DNA of 64,000 nt, from contig NZ_JAPWIJ010000003.1 in the NCBI RefSeq assembly GCF_027270735.1, forward strand, positions 62,001 to 126,000. Direction: 5' to 3'. This document shows positions 46,178 through 55,407 of this stretch, one piece after another (within the stretch, counting starts at the first letter, position 1; every line of letters begins with the position of its first letter). Under the pieces are notes generated by a model. It was not told where the DNA came from. It searched no databases and saw only the letters and a program-made list of their open reading frames with translations. Both the position numbers and the translations under genes were made by a program. Source of the stretch: Rhodococcus ruber (GTDB lineage: Bacteria; Actinomycetota; Actinomycetes; Mycobacteriales; Mycobacteriaceae).

Positions 46178-48171
46178 TTGCCCGCCGGGGGCTCGTAGCC
46201 GCGACGCGACGCACCCGGCGCGTTGCCGAGCACCTCGCGCTTGGCCTTCTCGGACGACCGCAACTGCCAGGGCACGCTGGTGACCATCACTCCCGGTTGG
46301 AACAGCAAACGGGACTTCAGTCGCAACGCGCTCTGGTTGTGCAGAACCTGCTCCCACCAGTGGCCAACGACGTACTCGGGGATGAAGACGGTGACGACAT
46401 CACGCGGTGAGTCGCGCCGAACACGTTTGACGTAGTCCAGAACCGGTTTGGTCACCTCTCGATACGGGGACTCGACGACCTTGAGCGGCACCGATACGTC
46501 GCTGGCTTCCCATTCGCGCACCAGCGCGCGGGTGTCGGCCTCATCGACGTTGACGGTCACCGCTTCGAGTGTGTCGGGCCTGGTTGCCCGTGCGTACGCC
46601 AACGCCCGCAGCGTCGGCATGTGCAGTTTCGACACCAACACGATCGAGTGCGTTCGGCTGGGCAGCACTCCGTCCCATTCCTCGTTCTCGAGCTCGCGCG
46701 CCACGGTGTCGTAGTGCTTCCTGATCATGCGCATCAGGATGAAGATCGCCACCATGGCGACGATCGCAATCCATGCGCCCGCAGCGAACTTGGTGATCAA
46801 CACGATCACGAGCACCGTTGCCGTCATCGCAAGACCCACACTGTTGACCACGCGCGAGCGCTGCATCTTACGGCGCTGCTCACCGTCGGTCTCGGATCGG
46901 AGCAACCGGGTCCAATGTCGGATCATGCCGGTCTGGCTGAGCGTGAAGGAGACGAACACCCCGACGATGTAGAGCTGAATGAGCTTGGTTACCTCGGCAC
47001 CGAACGCGACGACGAAGACGATGGCAGCTCCGGACAGAAAAAGGATGCCGTTACTGAAGGCAAGACGGTCGCCACGAGTGTGCAGCTGCCTCGGTAGGTA
47101 CCGGTCCTGGGCCAGAACCGAACCGAGAACGGGAAAACCGTTGAACGCAGTGTTGGCCGCAAGTACCAGAATGAGGGCCGTGACGGTCGTGATGAAGAAG
47201 AATCCTACGGGGAATCCACTGAACACCGCCTCCGCGAGCTGCGCGATCAACGTCTTCTGCTGGTACCCGTCCGGCGCGCCGATCAACTGAATATCGGGAT
47301 CCATGGCGTACTTGATGCCGATCTTCTGTGCGAGCACGATGATGCCCATCAGCAATGTGATGCCGATGGCACCGAGCAGCAACAGTGTGGTCGCGGCGTT
47401 ACGCGACTTCGGCTTCTCGAATGCGGGCACCCCGTTGCTGATGGCCTCCACCCCGGTCAGCGCCGCACAACCCGACGAGAAGGCGCGCGCGATGAGGAAC
47501 GCGAACGCAATTCCGTACAGGTGCGAATCCTCTGCCTTCAGGTCGAAGGTTGCCGATTCTGCATGGATGTCGTCGCCGAGCACGTAGACCCGAAACAGGC
47601 CGTACGCCAACATCAGGAACATGCCACCCATGAAGGCGTACGTCGGGATCGCGAACGCAGCCCCGGACTCCCGGATGCCCCGCAGATTGATCGAGGTGAT
47701 GAAGACGATGGCCACCACGGCGAAGAGCACTTTGTGTTGGGCCACGAAGGGCACCGCAGACCCGATGTTCGACGCGGCCGCCGAGATCGACACCGCCACG
47801 GTCAGCACATAGTCGACCAGCAGCGCGCTGCCGACCGTCAAACCGGCGGCCGGCCCGAGATTGGTGGTCGCCACCTCGTAGTCACCGCCGCCGGAAGGGT
47901 AGGCATGCACGTTCTGCCGGTAGCTGGCCACCACCACGGCCATCACCACGCACACGGCTAGACCGATCCACGGAGTGAACGTCAGCGCCGAAATGCCCGC
48001 CACCGACAGCACCAGGAAGATCTCCTCGGGGGCATAGGCCACCGACGACATGGCGTCCGAGGCGAACACCGGCAACGCGATTCGCTTGGGAAGCAACGTA
48101 TGACCGAGCTTGTCGCTACGGAACGGCTTACCGAGCACTAGCCGCTTGGCGGCAGTCGAGACCTTGGACAC
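46174..48171 (-). CDS. APC family amino-acid/polyamine-type permease
   Basis: 665 aa with about 12 membrane helices up to residue 480 and a cytoplasmic tail of about 180 residues. The early motif FASDAMSSVAYAPEEIFLVL and the AYPSGGGDYEVA loop are typical of the large APC subfamily close to KUP/potassium uptake-like proteins. GTG 48171 lies 7 nt after TACGCT (48179-48184), so a leaderless start is likely; the longer frame overlaps the divergent TrkA gene. Pairing with two TrkA genes suggests a link to ion transport. Confidence 0.87.
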   Translation of the reverse strand: MSKVSTAAKRLVLGKPFRSDKLGHTLLPKRIALPVFASDAMSSVAYAPEEIFLVLSVAGISALTFTPWIGLAVCVVMAVVVASYRQNVHAYPSGGGDYEVATTNLGPAAGLTVGSALLVDYVLTVAVSISAAASNIGSAVPFVAQHKVLFAVVAIVFITSINLRGIRESGAAFAIPTYAFMGGMFLMLAYGLFRVYVLGDDIHAESATFDLKAEDSHLYGIAFAFLIARAFSSGCAALTGVEAISNGVPAFEKPKSRNAATTLLLLGAIGITLLMGIIVLAQKIGIKYAMDPDIQLIGAPDGYQQKTLIAQLAEAVFSGFPVGFFFITTVTALILVLAANTAFNGFPVLGSVLAQDRYLPRQLHTRGDRLAFSNGILFLSGAAIVFVVAFGAEVTKLIQLYIVGVFVSFTLSQTGMIRHWTRLLRSETDGEQRRKMQRSRVVNSVGLAMTATVLVIVLITKFAAGAWIAIVAMVAIFILMRMIRKHYDTVARELENEEWDGVLPSRTHSIVLVSKLHMPTLRALAYARATRPDTLEAVTVNVDEADTRALVREWEASDVSVPLKVVESPYREVTKPVLDYVKRVRRDSPRDVVTVFIPEYVVGHWWEQVLHNQSALRLKSRLLFQPGVMVTSVPWQLRSSEKAKREVLGNAPGASRRGYEPPAGK

Positions 48172-48346
48172 GGACAGAAGCGTAGGCCGTCCGCCTGCGG
48201 ACGTCTCAACCACGCGCCCGAAACTGCGTCGGAGCCCACCCTCGGTCGATCCGGTGACGAATCCCCGATACGTTGGTGCACGCCTGCCCGTAGTGGCAGT
48301 GTCGGTCCACAGTGGTCGACAATCGAGATCGGGACGGAGCTGGGCG

Positions 48347-49012
48347 TTGTACGTAGTTGTGATGGGATGTGGCCGCGTCGGCGCATCGCTGGCCGGTGCG
48401 CTCGAACGCATCGGCCACGAGGTAGCGATCATCGATCGCGACGAGGCAGCCTTTCTGCGCCTCGATCCCGACTTCGGTGGACACCGGGTCGTCGGCATGG
48501 GATTCGACCGAGATGTGTTGGTGAGTGCGGGGATCGAGAAGGCCGAGGCATTCGCCGCCGTCTCCTCCGGCGACAACTCCAACATCATCTCCGCCCGCGT
48601 TGCGCGCGAGACCTTCGGCGTCGACAAAGTGGTGGCGAGAATCTACGACGCCAAACGCGCCGCCGTCTACGAACGCCTCGGTATCCCGACCGTGGCCACG
48701 GTCCCCTGGGCGACCGATCGATTTCTGCACAACCTGCTACGTGACGACCCGACCACCAAGTGGCGCGATCCGTCCGGCAGCGTCGCCGTCGTCCTCCTCG
48801 ACTTCAACGACGCCTGGATCGGCAAGAAGCTCTCGGTCCTCGAAGAGTCGACGCGTTCGCGGGCGGCGTTCGTCATCCGATTCGGCGTCGGGTTGCTACC
48901 GGACAAGCGCACCGTGATCCAGGCCGGTGACGAGGTGTACGTCGCCGCCGTCTCGGGCACCGTCGCCGAGGCCATCGCGCTGGCGGGCAACCCACCGCCA
49001 TCGGACGACTGA
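48347..49012 (+). CDS. TrkA family potassium uptake regulatory protein (CeoB-like)
   Basis: 221 aa. TrkA-N nucleotide-binding fold VVVMGCGRVGASLAGAL (GxGxxG) to about residue 120, then a TrkA-C domain to about 215. TTG 48347 is chosen because GGAG lies 7 nt upstream and it gives the usual short leader before VVVMG. It gates K+ uptake in response to NAD(H) or ATP in known systems. The second TrkA gene follows after 49 nt; together they match the mycobacterial ceoB-ceoC pair. Confidence 0.92.
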   Translation: MYVVVMGCGRVGASLAGALERIGHEVAIIDRDEAAFLRLDPDFGGHRVVGMGFDRDVLVSAGIEKAEAFAAVSSGDNSNIISARVARETFGVDKVVARIYDAKRAAVYERLGIPTVATVPWATDRFLHNLLRDDPTTKWRDPSGSVAVVLLDFNDAWIGKKLSVLEESTRSRAAFVIRFGVGLLPDKRTVIQAGDEVYVAAVSGTVAEAIALAGNPPPSDD

Positions 49013-49061
49013 TGCGCGCCCGCACGTTCCCCACCTCCCCCATCGACCCGAACGGGAAGCC

Positions 49062-49721
49062 ATGAAAGTCGCCATCGCCGGTGCCGGCGCAGTCGGCAGA
49101 TCCATCGCACGTGAGCTGATCCGCAGCGAACACGACGTGATGCTCCTCGAACGCAAGCTCGACCACGTCGATCAGGCAGCAGTGCCGGAAGCCGAATGGG
49201 TGCTGGCCGACGCATGCGAGCTCAGCCTGCTCGAAGCGGCTCATCTCGAAAACTACGACGTGGTGATCGCCGCCACCGGCGACGACAAGGCCAACCTGGT
49301 GCTCAGCCTGCTGGCCAAGACCGAATTCGGTGTCGATCGTGTGGTGGCCCGAGTCAACGATCCACGCAACGAGTGGTTGTTCGACTCCGCGTGGGGTGTC
49401 GACGTCGCGGTGTCGACGCCGCGCATGCTCGCGTCACTGGTCGAGGAGGCAGTCTCGGTCGGAGACCTCGTGCATCTGATGACGTTCCGCAAAGGCCAGG
49501 CCAACCTCGTCGAGATCACGCTGCCCGAGAACACCCCGCTCGCAGGAAAGCCGGTTCGAAAGCTTCAGTTGCCCAGGGACGCTGCGTTGGTGACTATTCT
49601 GCGCGGCGGCCGAGTGATCGTGCCACAGCACGACGATCCGCTCGAGGGCGGCGACGAACTACTGTTCGTCGCGGCGAAAGAAGTAGAGAACGAACTACGT
49701 GCTGCGGTCGGCCTGATCTGA
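49062..49721 (+). CDS. TrkA family potassium uptake regulatory protein (CeoC-like)
   Basis: 219 aa. The N-terminal Rossmann fold begins MKVAIAGAGAVGRSIAREL, with DVMLLERKLDHVDQ binding ribose. The TrkA-C domain (about 135-215) includes ITLPENTPLAGKPVRKL. It probably forms a hetero-ring with the preceding TrkA protein. The membrane partner may be the divergent APC permease, by analogy of position only. The 3' end overlaps the convergent DUF3159 gene by 27 nt. Confidence 0.92.
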   Translation: MKVAIAGAGAVGRSIARELIRSEHDVMLLERKLDHVDQAAVPEAEWVLADACELSLLEAAHLENYDVVIAATGDDKANLVLSLLAKTEFGVDRVVARVNDPRNEWLFDSAWGVDVAVSTPRMLASLVEEAVSVGDLVHLMTFRKGQANLVEITLPENTPLAGKPVRKLQLPRDAALVTILRGGRVIVPQHDDPLEGGDELLFVAAKEVENELRAAVGLI

Positions 49722-50432
49722 CGGCAGTGTTCCGTCGGTCCGATCCGCACTCGACGCGACTTCCAGCGTGTGATCGGCCCGACGGACGGCCCAGAGCGTG
49801 ACCAGCAGCGCTACTCCGGTGAGCGGCCAACCCATGCCGATTCGCGCGACGGCCAGCCAGCCGGTCTGATCCGAGTCGTAGAGCTGCGACTGGACGACGT
49901 ACCGGGCGGCGAACACCGCCGCCCACGCGATCGTCGCCACGTCGTAGAAGCGCACCGCCGATCGGTTGTGGCGCCATGCCGTTCCCTTGCCGTTGAGATA
50001 ACCCCAGATGACGCCGACCAGCGGCCAGCGAGCGAGTACCGACAACACGAACGCTCCGCCGTAGACCAACGACGTGTAGATGCCGAACAGGAAGTAGCCC
50101 TTGGCATCCCCGGTGCGATACGCGATGAACGCGCAGATGCCGACACCGAAGAATCCTGAAATCGCAGGCTGAATGGGACTGCGTTGTACCAGACGCCACA
50201 CCAGGACCGCAGCGGCCACTCCGAGTGCGGACCACAAGGCAACGGCCAGGCCGAAGTAGCTGTTGGCCGGAACGAAGACGATGACCGGCAACGTGGAATA
50301 GACGAGCCCGCTCAGACCGCCGAGCTGTTCGAGAACGGTAGGGGCCACCTTCTCGACACTCTCCGGCGTCGGCGCATCGGTCGCAGGTTCCGGCGTCGTG
50401 GGGGGCGGCACGGCATCGTCACTGTTGGTCAC
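49695..50432 (-). CDS. DUF3159 membrane protein
   Basis: 245 aa with an acidic, Pro-rich N-terminus of about 25 residues and six to seven hydrophobic segments. Characteristic segments are LGGLSGLVYSTLPVIVFV, FFGVGICAFIAYRTG and WGYLNGKGTAWRHN. The family is restricted to actinobacteria; function unknown. GTG 50432 is the likely start. It follows the OB-fold gene after 28 nt on the same strand, and the pair is conserved in mycobacteria. Confidence 0.88.
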   Translation of the reverse strand: MTNSDDAVPPPTTPEPATDAPTPESVEKVAPTVLEQLGGLSGLVYSTLPVIVFVPANSYFGLAVALWSALGVAAAVLVWRLVQRSPIQPAISGFFGVGICAFIAYRTGDAKGYFLFGIYTSLVYGGAFVLSVLARWPLVGVIWGYLNGKGTAWRHNRSAVRFYDVATIAWAAVFAARYVVQSQLYDSDQTGWLAVARIGMGWPLTGVALLVTLWAVRRADHTLEVASSADRTDGTLPSDQADRST

Positions 50433-50460
50433 GACAACGAGAGTGCCATACCTGCGACGG

Positions 50461-50838
50461 TCAGCTGTCGTCGCGCAGTTCGTAGTAGGGGTTGTAGACG
50501 ATCTTGCGTCCGTCGCGTTCGCCGACGCGTCCACGAACGAGGACGGTCTTGCCCGGCTCGATACCGGCGATCTTCCGTCGACCGATCCACACGAGCGTCA
50601 CCGTGTCGGTGCCGTCGAAGAACTCGGCCTCGATGTTTGCGTTGGCGGCCTTGGAACACGCCTCCACGCTGCGTAGCCGACCCAACATCGTGACTTCCTC
50701 GCCCCGCGAGCAATCGCATGCGCGTCGAGCACCGGATGCTTCGGAAGATTCGGCCATCTCCTCAGCGTCGAGCTGATCGATGTCCTCGGTCAACTTTCGC
50801 GTCAACCGGCGAAAGTATCCTGCGGCAGCGGGTGCCAT
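50461..50838 (-). CDS. OB-fold nucleic-acid-binding domain protein
   Basis: 125 aa. An N-terminal helical part (YFRRLTRKLTEDIDQLDAEE) is followed by an OB fold: EEVTMLGRLRSVEA, VTLVWIGRRKIAGIEPG, and ending IVYNPYYELRDD. This matches the conserved mycobacterial protein at this position (Rv2694c). ATG 50838 is preferred; an in-frame ATG at 50877 arises from the dispersed repeat and would add repeat-coded residues. RecG-like wedge domains share this fold. Function unknown. Confidence 0.87.
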   Translation of the reverse strand: MAPAAAGYFRRLTRKLTEDIDQLDAEEMAESSEASGARRACDCSRGEEVTMLGRLRSVEACSKAANANIEAEFFDGTDTVTLVWIGRRKIAGIEPGKTVLVRGRVGERDGRKIVYNPYYELRDDS

Positions 50839-50846
50839 TGTGCGCT

Positions 50847-50914
50847 CCAGCGGTATGAGTCGTTCCGCAGGCTCCACGAGCCAGCGGCTTGGGTCGTTCC
50901 GCAGGCTCCACTCC
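50847..50914 (-). repeat. Two tandem 34-bp copies of a dispersed repeat
   Basis: Units 50847-50880 and 50881-50914 are identical in length and nearly so in sequence (CCAGCGG...TCGTTCCGCAGGCTCCAC). On the minus strand each contains GTGGAGCCTGCGGAACGAC, the element also found three times at 42151-42250. Here it lies in the 201-nt gap between divergent genes, directly before the OB-fold start. Confidence 0.85.
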
Positions 50915-51039
50915 TGGAAGCAACTGCGGCGACGTGGGGGTTTGCCTCGTCAGGGCGGGTACTTCGCCACTGTAGACCCGAAGTGTCGCACTGACCAACC
51001 ACCGCCACGCTCGGAACCGAAGCCGTGCACAATCGTGTC

Positions 51040-51762
51040 GTGCACAGCCGATTCGACACTCTCGCCGCGATCGTTCTACCTGGTACGGGATCGGACGCCC
51101 GGTTTGCCGAAGACGCATTCTCGACAGCGTTCGCCGGTGTGGGATTGACCACCATCGCAGTCGAACCCGATCCGACCGGCGTGGTCGAGAGCTATCTCGA
51201 CGCGCTGAACGCCGCAACGCGTCGGCACGGCCGAATCGTCGTCGCAGGAATCTCCCTCGGCGCCGCGGTCGCCGCACGATGGGCCGCTGACAACGCGTCG
51301 AGCATCACAGCGCTCGCGCTCGTTCTACCGGCATGGACCGGCGACCCGGCAGGCACTCCGGCGGCCCTCAGCGCGCAGTTCACCGCTCGATCGCTGCGCG
51401 AGGCGGGGCTCGACGCCGTCTCTGCTGCCATGTCGTCGTCGAGCCCGGAATGGCTGGCTCGCACCTTGCGGCGATCCTGGGCCGCTCAGTGGCCGGCTCT
51501 TCCCGACGCCTTGGACGAGGCAGCGCGACACCGCAGCCTCGAACTCGACGAGCTCGCGCGGGTCGAGCTGCCGACCGTCGTCGTCGGCGCGGTGGACGAC
51601 GCGGTCCATCCGATCGAGGTGTCGCGAAGCTGGGCGCGAGCGCTACCGAACTGCGTGCTCAGAACTGTGACGCTGGACATGATCGGCAGCGACGCAGGAT
51701 GTCTCGGCCGTGCGGCTGTCGACGGCCTCGGCCTTCGGTCGCCTCAACCGCCCAGTTGCTGA
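51040..51762 (+). CDS. Alpha/beta hydrolase
   Basis: 240 aa. The fold is seen from AAIVLPGTGSDARF (oxyanion loop), the nucleophile elbow VAGISLGAAVA (Ser) and the acid in VVGAVDDAVHP. A closing His is not obvious near the C-terminus (VTLDMIGSDAG), so the triad may be incomplete. GTG 51040 lies 6 nt after CACAAT (51028-51033), suggesting a leaderless mRNA; GTG 51025 is the alternative. The 3' end overlaps the convergent DUF3710 gene by 19 nt. Substrate unknown. Confidence 0.8.
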   Translation: MHSRFDTLAAIVLPGTGSDARFAEDAFSTAFAGVGLTTIAVEPDPTGVVESYLDALNAATRRHGRIVVAGISLGAAVAARWAADNASSITALALVLPAWTGDPAGTPAALSAQFTARSLREAGLDAVSAAMSSSSPEWLARTLRRSWAAQWPALPDALDEAARHRSLELDELARVELPTVVVGAVDDAVHPIEVSRSWARALPNCVLRTVTLDMIGSDAGCLGRAAVDGLGLRSPQPPSC

Positions 51763-52589
51763 ATTGCCGATCCCGAAGCGCCACGTCGCGGCGCTCGCTC
51801 GCGCTCGGACGCAGTCGACTGCGGTACCGAATTCTGCTCCGGTGTCGAATTTTGTTGCGGGGCCGACTCCTGTTGCGGAGCAACAGGATCAGCCTCCGGA
51901 GCCTGGGGTTGTGGCGATTGCTGCGCCGCCGCCTGCTGTTGCGCGGCGGCAGCGAGTTGCTCGGCCAGCACCTGCGGCAGCACCACCGGCAGCGGTGTTC
52001 TGACCGGATGCGGATCGGTCCCCCGGTCGACCACGGTCTGCCGAAGAATCGTATGTGCGAGTTGGACGAGCGGCTGCCCCTCGCCCACGGCACCCGACGG
52101 CCCGGCCAGCACGCAGCGGACCATCCACCGATAGCCGTCGACTCCGATGAAACGAAGATCGGCGTTGGCGGTGACGCCGTGCAGCTCACGTCCCCACGGG
52201 CCCGTCTCGACCGTGGTCTCGGCCTTGTCGTTGCGAAGCGATGTCGCCAGGTCTGCCGCCACCTCGCGCCACTGACCGGGCGACTTGGGTGCTGCGTACG
52301 CAGCGATGGTGATGCGCCCGAACTGGGTGATGATGTGCACTGCCTGTGGGCTGCCCGCCTGGGACATCTCGACCTGTAGCTGGCCACCTTCCGGGAGCGG
52401 AATCAACACCGAGCCGAGGTCGAGACGCGTCTTTGCCACGGTCTCGCGATCAACGTCGAGGTCCTGCAGATCGTGGGGTCCGTCGGCACCGGTGTCCGCG
52501 GGCTCCTCGTCCTCGACTCCATCGACGAATGCCTCCGCATCGGGTGCAGAGGCACTGCCGGCGTCGTTCTTCTTACGCCGTCCGAACAT
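51744..52589 (-). CDS. DUF3710 family protein with Gln-rich tail
   Basis: 281 aa. It begins MFGRRKKN, then an acidic linker, then the DUF3710 core (about 50-205) with LDLGSVLIPLPEGGQLQVEM and VDGYRWMVRCVLAGPSGA. The last 65 residues are low complexity (Gln/Ala/Pro/Ser). The family is actinobacterial and of unknown function. It follows dut on the same strand after 64 nt, as in mycobacteria. Confidence 0.88.
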   Translation of the reverse strand: MFGRRKKNDAGSASAPDAEAFVDGVEDEEPADTGADGPHDLQDLDVDRETVAKTRLDLGSVLIPLPEGGQLQVEMSQAGSPQAVHIITQFGRITIAAYAAPKSPGQWREVAADLATSLRNDKAETTVETGPWGRELHGVTANADLRFIGVDGYRWMVRCVLAGPSGAVGEGQPLVQLAHTILRQTVVDRGTDPHPVRTPLPVVLPQVLAEQLAAAAQQQAAAQQSPQPQAPEADPVAPQQESAPQQNSTPEQNSVPQSTASERERAPRRGASGSAIQQLGG

Positions 52590-52653
52590 GTTCAGCTCTC
52601 TTCTTCTCGGTTGCTTCCACGGTGCCTGCCACCGACCGACGCCGTGGCGGAAC

Positions 52654-53184
52654 TCACTGCTTCAGACTCGCATGACCGCCGGTCGACCCGTGACCACCGG
52701 CCCCTCGAACGGTGTCGTCCAGCTCGTCGACCTCGACGAACGTCACCAGCTCGACCCGCTGTACGACCAGCTGTGCGATACGGTCGCCCCGGTCGAGCAC
52801 GATCGGGGAATGCAGGTCGTGATTGATCAAACACACCTTGATCTCGCCTCGATAGCCGGCATCGATCGTCCCCGGAGTGTTGACGACCGACAGCCCCGAT
52901 TTCGCCGCCAGGCCCGAGCGCGGATGAATCAGCCCGACGGTTCCCAGTGGAAGAGCGACCGCGACACCGGTTCCCACCAGCACACGTTCGCCCGGCGCGA
53001 TCGTGACCGGTGCCGTGATCCGTAGATCCACTCCCGCGTCACCCTCGTGCGCACGGGTGGGGATCGGTAGCTCGGGGTCGAGTCGGCGGACCCGCACCTC
53101 GGTCAGCGGAGATACAGGCCACACAGGGTTCGGGGTTCGGTCGGCGGACGGATCCTTGCCGGTCTCGGGGACTTCGTCGCTCAC
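52654..53184 (-). CDS. dut: dUTP diphosphatase
   Basis: 176 aa trimeric dUTPase that hydrolyses dUTP to dUMP and PPi. All five motifs are seen: [11 protein letters not shown] (I), [11 protein letters not shown] (II), [13 protein letters not shown] (III), [10 protein letters not shown] (IV) and [11 protein letters not shown] (V, with the His common in mycobacteria where others have Phe). GTG 53184 follows TAGTCT (53193-53198) by 8 nt. It includes an N-terminal extension of about 25 residues compared with typical dUTPases; a start further in cannot be excluded. Confidence 0.94.
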   Translation of the reverse strand: MSDEVPETGKDPSADRTPNPVWPVSPLTEVRVRRLDPELPIPTRAHEGDAGVDLRITAPVTIAPGERVLVGTGVAVALPLGTVGLIHPRSGLAAKSGLSVVNTPGTIDAGYRGEIKVCLINHDLHSPIVLDRGDRIAQLVVQRVELVTFVEVDELDDTVRGAGGHGSTGGHASLKQ

Positions 53185-53242
53185 GTCGAACGAGACTACG
53201 CTGGCCCGCTCGTGTCTCGGTGTGGCGACTACCCTGGTACTC

Positions 53243-53791
53243 GTGACTGCAGATCGACAGACCGAACCCGCGAACTCGGAGTCCGGCAACTCCACGCCCA
53301 GCACCGGGTCCACCGACTCGGTGCTCTACTCCGAGCGACTCTGGGTGCCGATCTGGTGGTGGGCAGCGGGTGCCGCTGTAGCGGTGTTGCTGGCGGCGGA
53401 AATCCACATGGGCGCTCCGGGTATCCGGGCTTGGCTGCCGTACGTCGTGTTGCTGCCGCTCGTCGCCTGGGCACTGTTCGCGTTCAGCAGGTTGCGCGTC
53501 GAGGTGGTGGCCGAGACCGGTTCGAGCGACGTCGAATTGCGCGTAGGGAAAGCCCACCTACCGCTCGCTGTTGCAGACAAGGCGGCGATCGTCCCCGGAA
53601 CAGCAAAAAGTGCGGCGCTGGGCAGACAGCTCGATCCGCTGGCTTTCGTACAGCACCGCACCTGGGTGAAGCAGATGGTGATCGTGGTTCTCGACGATCC
53701 GGACGATCCGACACCGTATTGGCTGATCAGCACCAAACGTCCCGACGCGCTGCTTGCAGTACTGTCCGCTCAGGGCGTCGAAGCACGCTGA
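53243..53791 (+). CDS. DUF3093 family membrane protein
   Basis: 182 aa. Two adjacent hydrophobic helices at about 42-62 and 70-88 ([35 protein letters not shown]) precede a soluble domain with [20 protein letters not shown] and a C-terminal [16 protein letters not shown]. This is the DUF3093 family, function unknown. TACCCT (53230-53235) is 7 nt before GTG, indicating a leaderless start. Divergent from dut, with -10 boxes about 31 bp apart. Confidence 0.87.
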   Translation: MTADRQTEPANSESGNSTPSTGSTDSVLYSERLWVPIWWWAAGAAVAVLLAAEIHMGAPGIRAWLPYVVLLPLVAWALFAFSRLRVEVVAETGSSDVELRVGKAHLPLAVADKAAIVPGTAKSAALGRQLDPLAFVQHRTWVKQMVIVVLDDPDDPTPYWLISTKRPDALLAVLSAQGVEAR

Positions 53792-53822
53792 TCTCCCACC
53801 CGACCGACGGTAGGAGAACCGA

Positions 53823-53856
53823 CGCACAGACCCGAGCCGATGGTCAGGTCTGTGCG
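53823..53856. terminator. 10-bp stem between convergent DUF3093 and DUF4193 genes
   Basis: CGCACAGACC (53823-53832) pairs perfectly with GGTCTGTGCG (53847-53856) around a 14-nt loop. It fills the 72-nt gap between the two stop codons. No U-run, so assignment as a bidirectional terminator rests on position. Confidence 0.55.
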
Positions 53857-53863
53857 GAGAAGA

Positions 53864-54166
53864 TCACGCCGCGCAGTCGCGGCACATCAGAACGCCGTTG
53901 GCGTCGCTGGCCAGACGGCTCCGGTGATGAACCAGGAAGCAGCTCGAACAGGTGAACTCGTCTGCCTGCTTCGGAACCACTCGAACCGAGAGCTCCTCAC
54001 CGGACAGGTCTGCACCCGGGAGCTCGAACGACTCCGCGGTGTCGGATTCGTCCACGTCGACCACTGCGGACTGGGCCTCGTTGCGCCGAGCTTTCAATTC
54101 TTCGAGCGAGTCCTCCGATACATCATCGGATTCTGTTCTTCTCGGTGCGTCGTAGTCGGTTGCCAT
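53864..54166 (-). CDS. DUF4193 family zinc-ribbon-like protein
   Basis: 100 aa. Acidic N-terminal half with LEELKARRNEAQSAVVDVDE, then a zinc-ribbon-like end: FTCSSCFLVHHRSRLA and LMCRDCAA give two CxxC pairs. The family is conserved across mycolata beside dut/cei and is of unknown function. GAGGGG lies about 9 nt before ATG. Divergent from cei across a 545-nt gap. Confidence 0.9.
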   Translation of the reverse strand: MATDYDAPRRTESDDVSEDSLEELKARRNEAQSAVVDVDESDTAESFELPGADLSGEELSVRVVPKQADEFTCSSCFLVHHRSRLASDANGVLMCRDCAA

Positions 54167-54711
54167 GTTTTCGTACCCCTCATCTTCGTGCGTGTGTGTG
54201 GTGGGAGCTGCCGTTGTGGTCGGCTTGTGGCCGTCGGCTGTGAAGAGGGCGCTTGCTCACTCCCACCGATTGTTCGTACCTGATCGAATCGTTCGTCGTC
54301 GCGCGGTGCCCGAAACTACACCGGGTAGTTCCCAAAACTCGCCGGTTGAAACCCGATCGAGACCTCGCTCACCTGATCGATGGTGCACCGGCGTCCGATT
54401 CTGCGAAGCACCGCGGCCGCCAGACAATAGCCGAAGCCGGTCTCAAAGATGAAACCGAACCGCCGGTGAGTCCATTACCTGCATGCACGCCGCAACAACA
54501 CCGGGGCGGCCGGCTTCATTCCGCGGTCCACCGAAGACTTCACCGTGCGGGTTTTCGGCCCTGAAACGGGAGATGCGCTCCCCATCCGAGAAGGGTCGGG
54601 CCGAGTGTGCCGCCGCCAGGCATCGCGGGCATCTACAGTAGGCACCGCGTCGGTGTGAACCGACCCTGTGACCGGTCTCGGCGCCAGCCGAAGGAAAGGC
54701 GAAGATCAACT
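54167..54711. other. 545-nt divergent intergenic region between DUF4193 and cei genes
   Basis: No credible gene is seen: the ORFs crossing it lack family features and ribosome sites. Near the right end TACAGT (54634-54639) could be the -10 of cei with a leader of about 70 nt. The left 30 nt carry the DUF4193 ribosome site. No repeats or RNA elements were recognised in the middle. Confidence 0.6.
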
Positions 54712-55392
54712 GTGGTTTCTCTGATCACCGAAGGCCGTTCGGCCGACGATCGAGGGCGTCCGTTCCGTCGCCGCCGGGCATTTCCCATCCTCGCCGTGTT
54801 CACGGTGCTGGCGCTGCTCGGCGTGCTCGTCTGGGTAAAGGTGTTCACCACATCCGAGGCCACCTCTGCAACCGCCGAATGCAATACGCCGACCACCACG
54901 GCTGCCACGGACGGCACGCAGCCCGTACCGCTGGGCGACGAGGTCGACCCCGACACGCTGCTCGATGTCGAGCCTGCGGCTTTGTCCGCATCGAAGGTGC
55001 GTGTCTTCAACGCCAACGGTGAGCGCGGCCAGGCGGCTCTGGTGGCGGCCCAGCTCATCGATTACGGTTTCGCAAGCGCACCGGACGTCCAGGTCGGCAA
55101 CGATCCGGTCTACGTCGATCAGAACATGCAGTGCCAGGGCCAGATTCGCTTCGGTGCGGCCGGGGTCGCTGCGGCGAGTGCGGTGTGGCTCGTCGCGCCC
55201 TGCGCCGAGCTCATCGAAGATTCCCGCACCGACGACTCCGTCGATCTCGCTCTCGGTACCTACTTCAGCGCGATCCAGCCGAACGGCGACGCAGAAGAAG
55301 TGCTGCGCACGCTCGCCGGTACAGCACCGGACGCCGCGCCGCAGCCACTCGATCCGGACCTGCTCGCTGCAGCGCGCGTGTCGCGCTGCTGA
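54712..55392 (+). CDS. cei: Envelope integrity protein Cei
   Basis: 226 aa. A short basic cytoplasmic start, one transmembrane helix (about 24-44, FPILAVFTVLALLGVLVWV), then an extracytoplasmic LytR C-terminal-like domain from SKVRVFNANGERGQAALVA, with a Cys pair (NMQCQGQ and VAPCAEL) that may form a disulfide. Mycobacterial Cei (Rv2700) is needed for cell-envelope integrity. GTG 54712 is chosen with AAGGAAAGG upstream. It converges on suhB with a 15-nt gap. Confidence 0.9.
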   Translation: MVSLITEGRSADDRGRPFRRRRAFPILAVFTVLALLGVLVWVKVFTTSEATSATAECNTPTTTAATDGTQPVPLGDEVDPDTLLDVEPAALSASKVRVFNANGERGQAALVAAQLIDYGFASAPDVQVGNDPVYVDQNMQCQGQIRFGAAGVAAASAVWLVAPCAELIEDSRTDDSVDLALGTYFSAIQPNGDAEEVLRTLAGTAPDAAPQPLDPDLLAAARVSRC

Positions 55393-55407
55393 CGGCAAGT
55401 CGACCCG

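Noticed and set aside
50839..50877. Upstream ATG of the OB-fold gene at 50877
   Set aside because: The extra 13 codons are made by the dispersed repeat, and the homologue starts at the equivalent of 50838.
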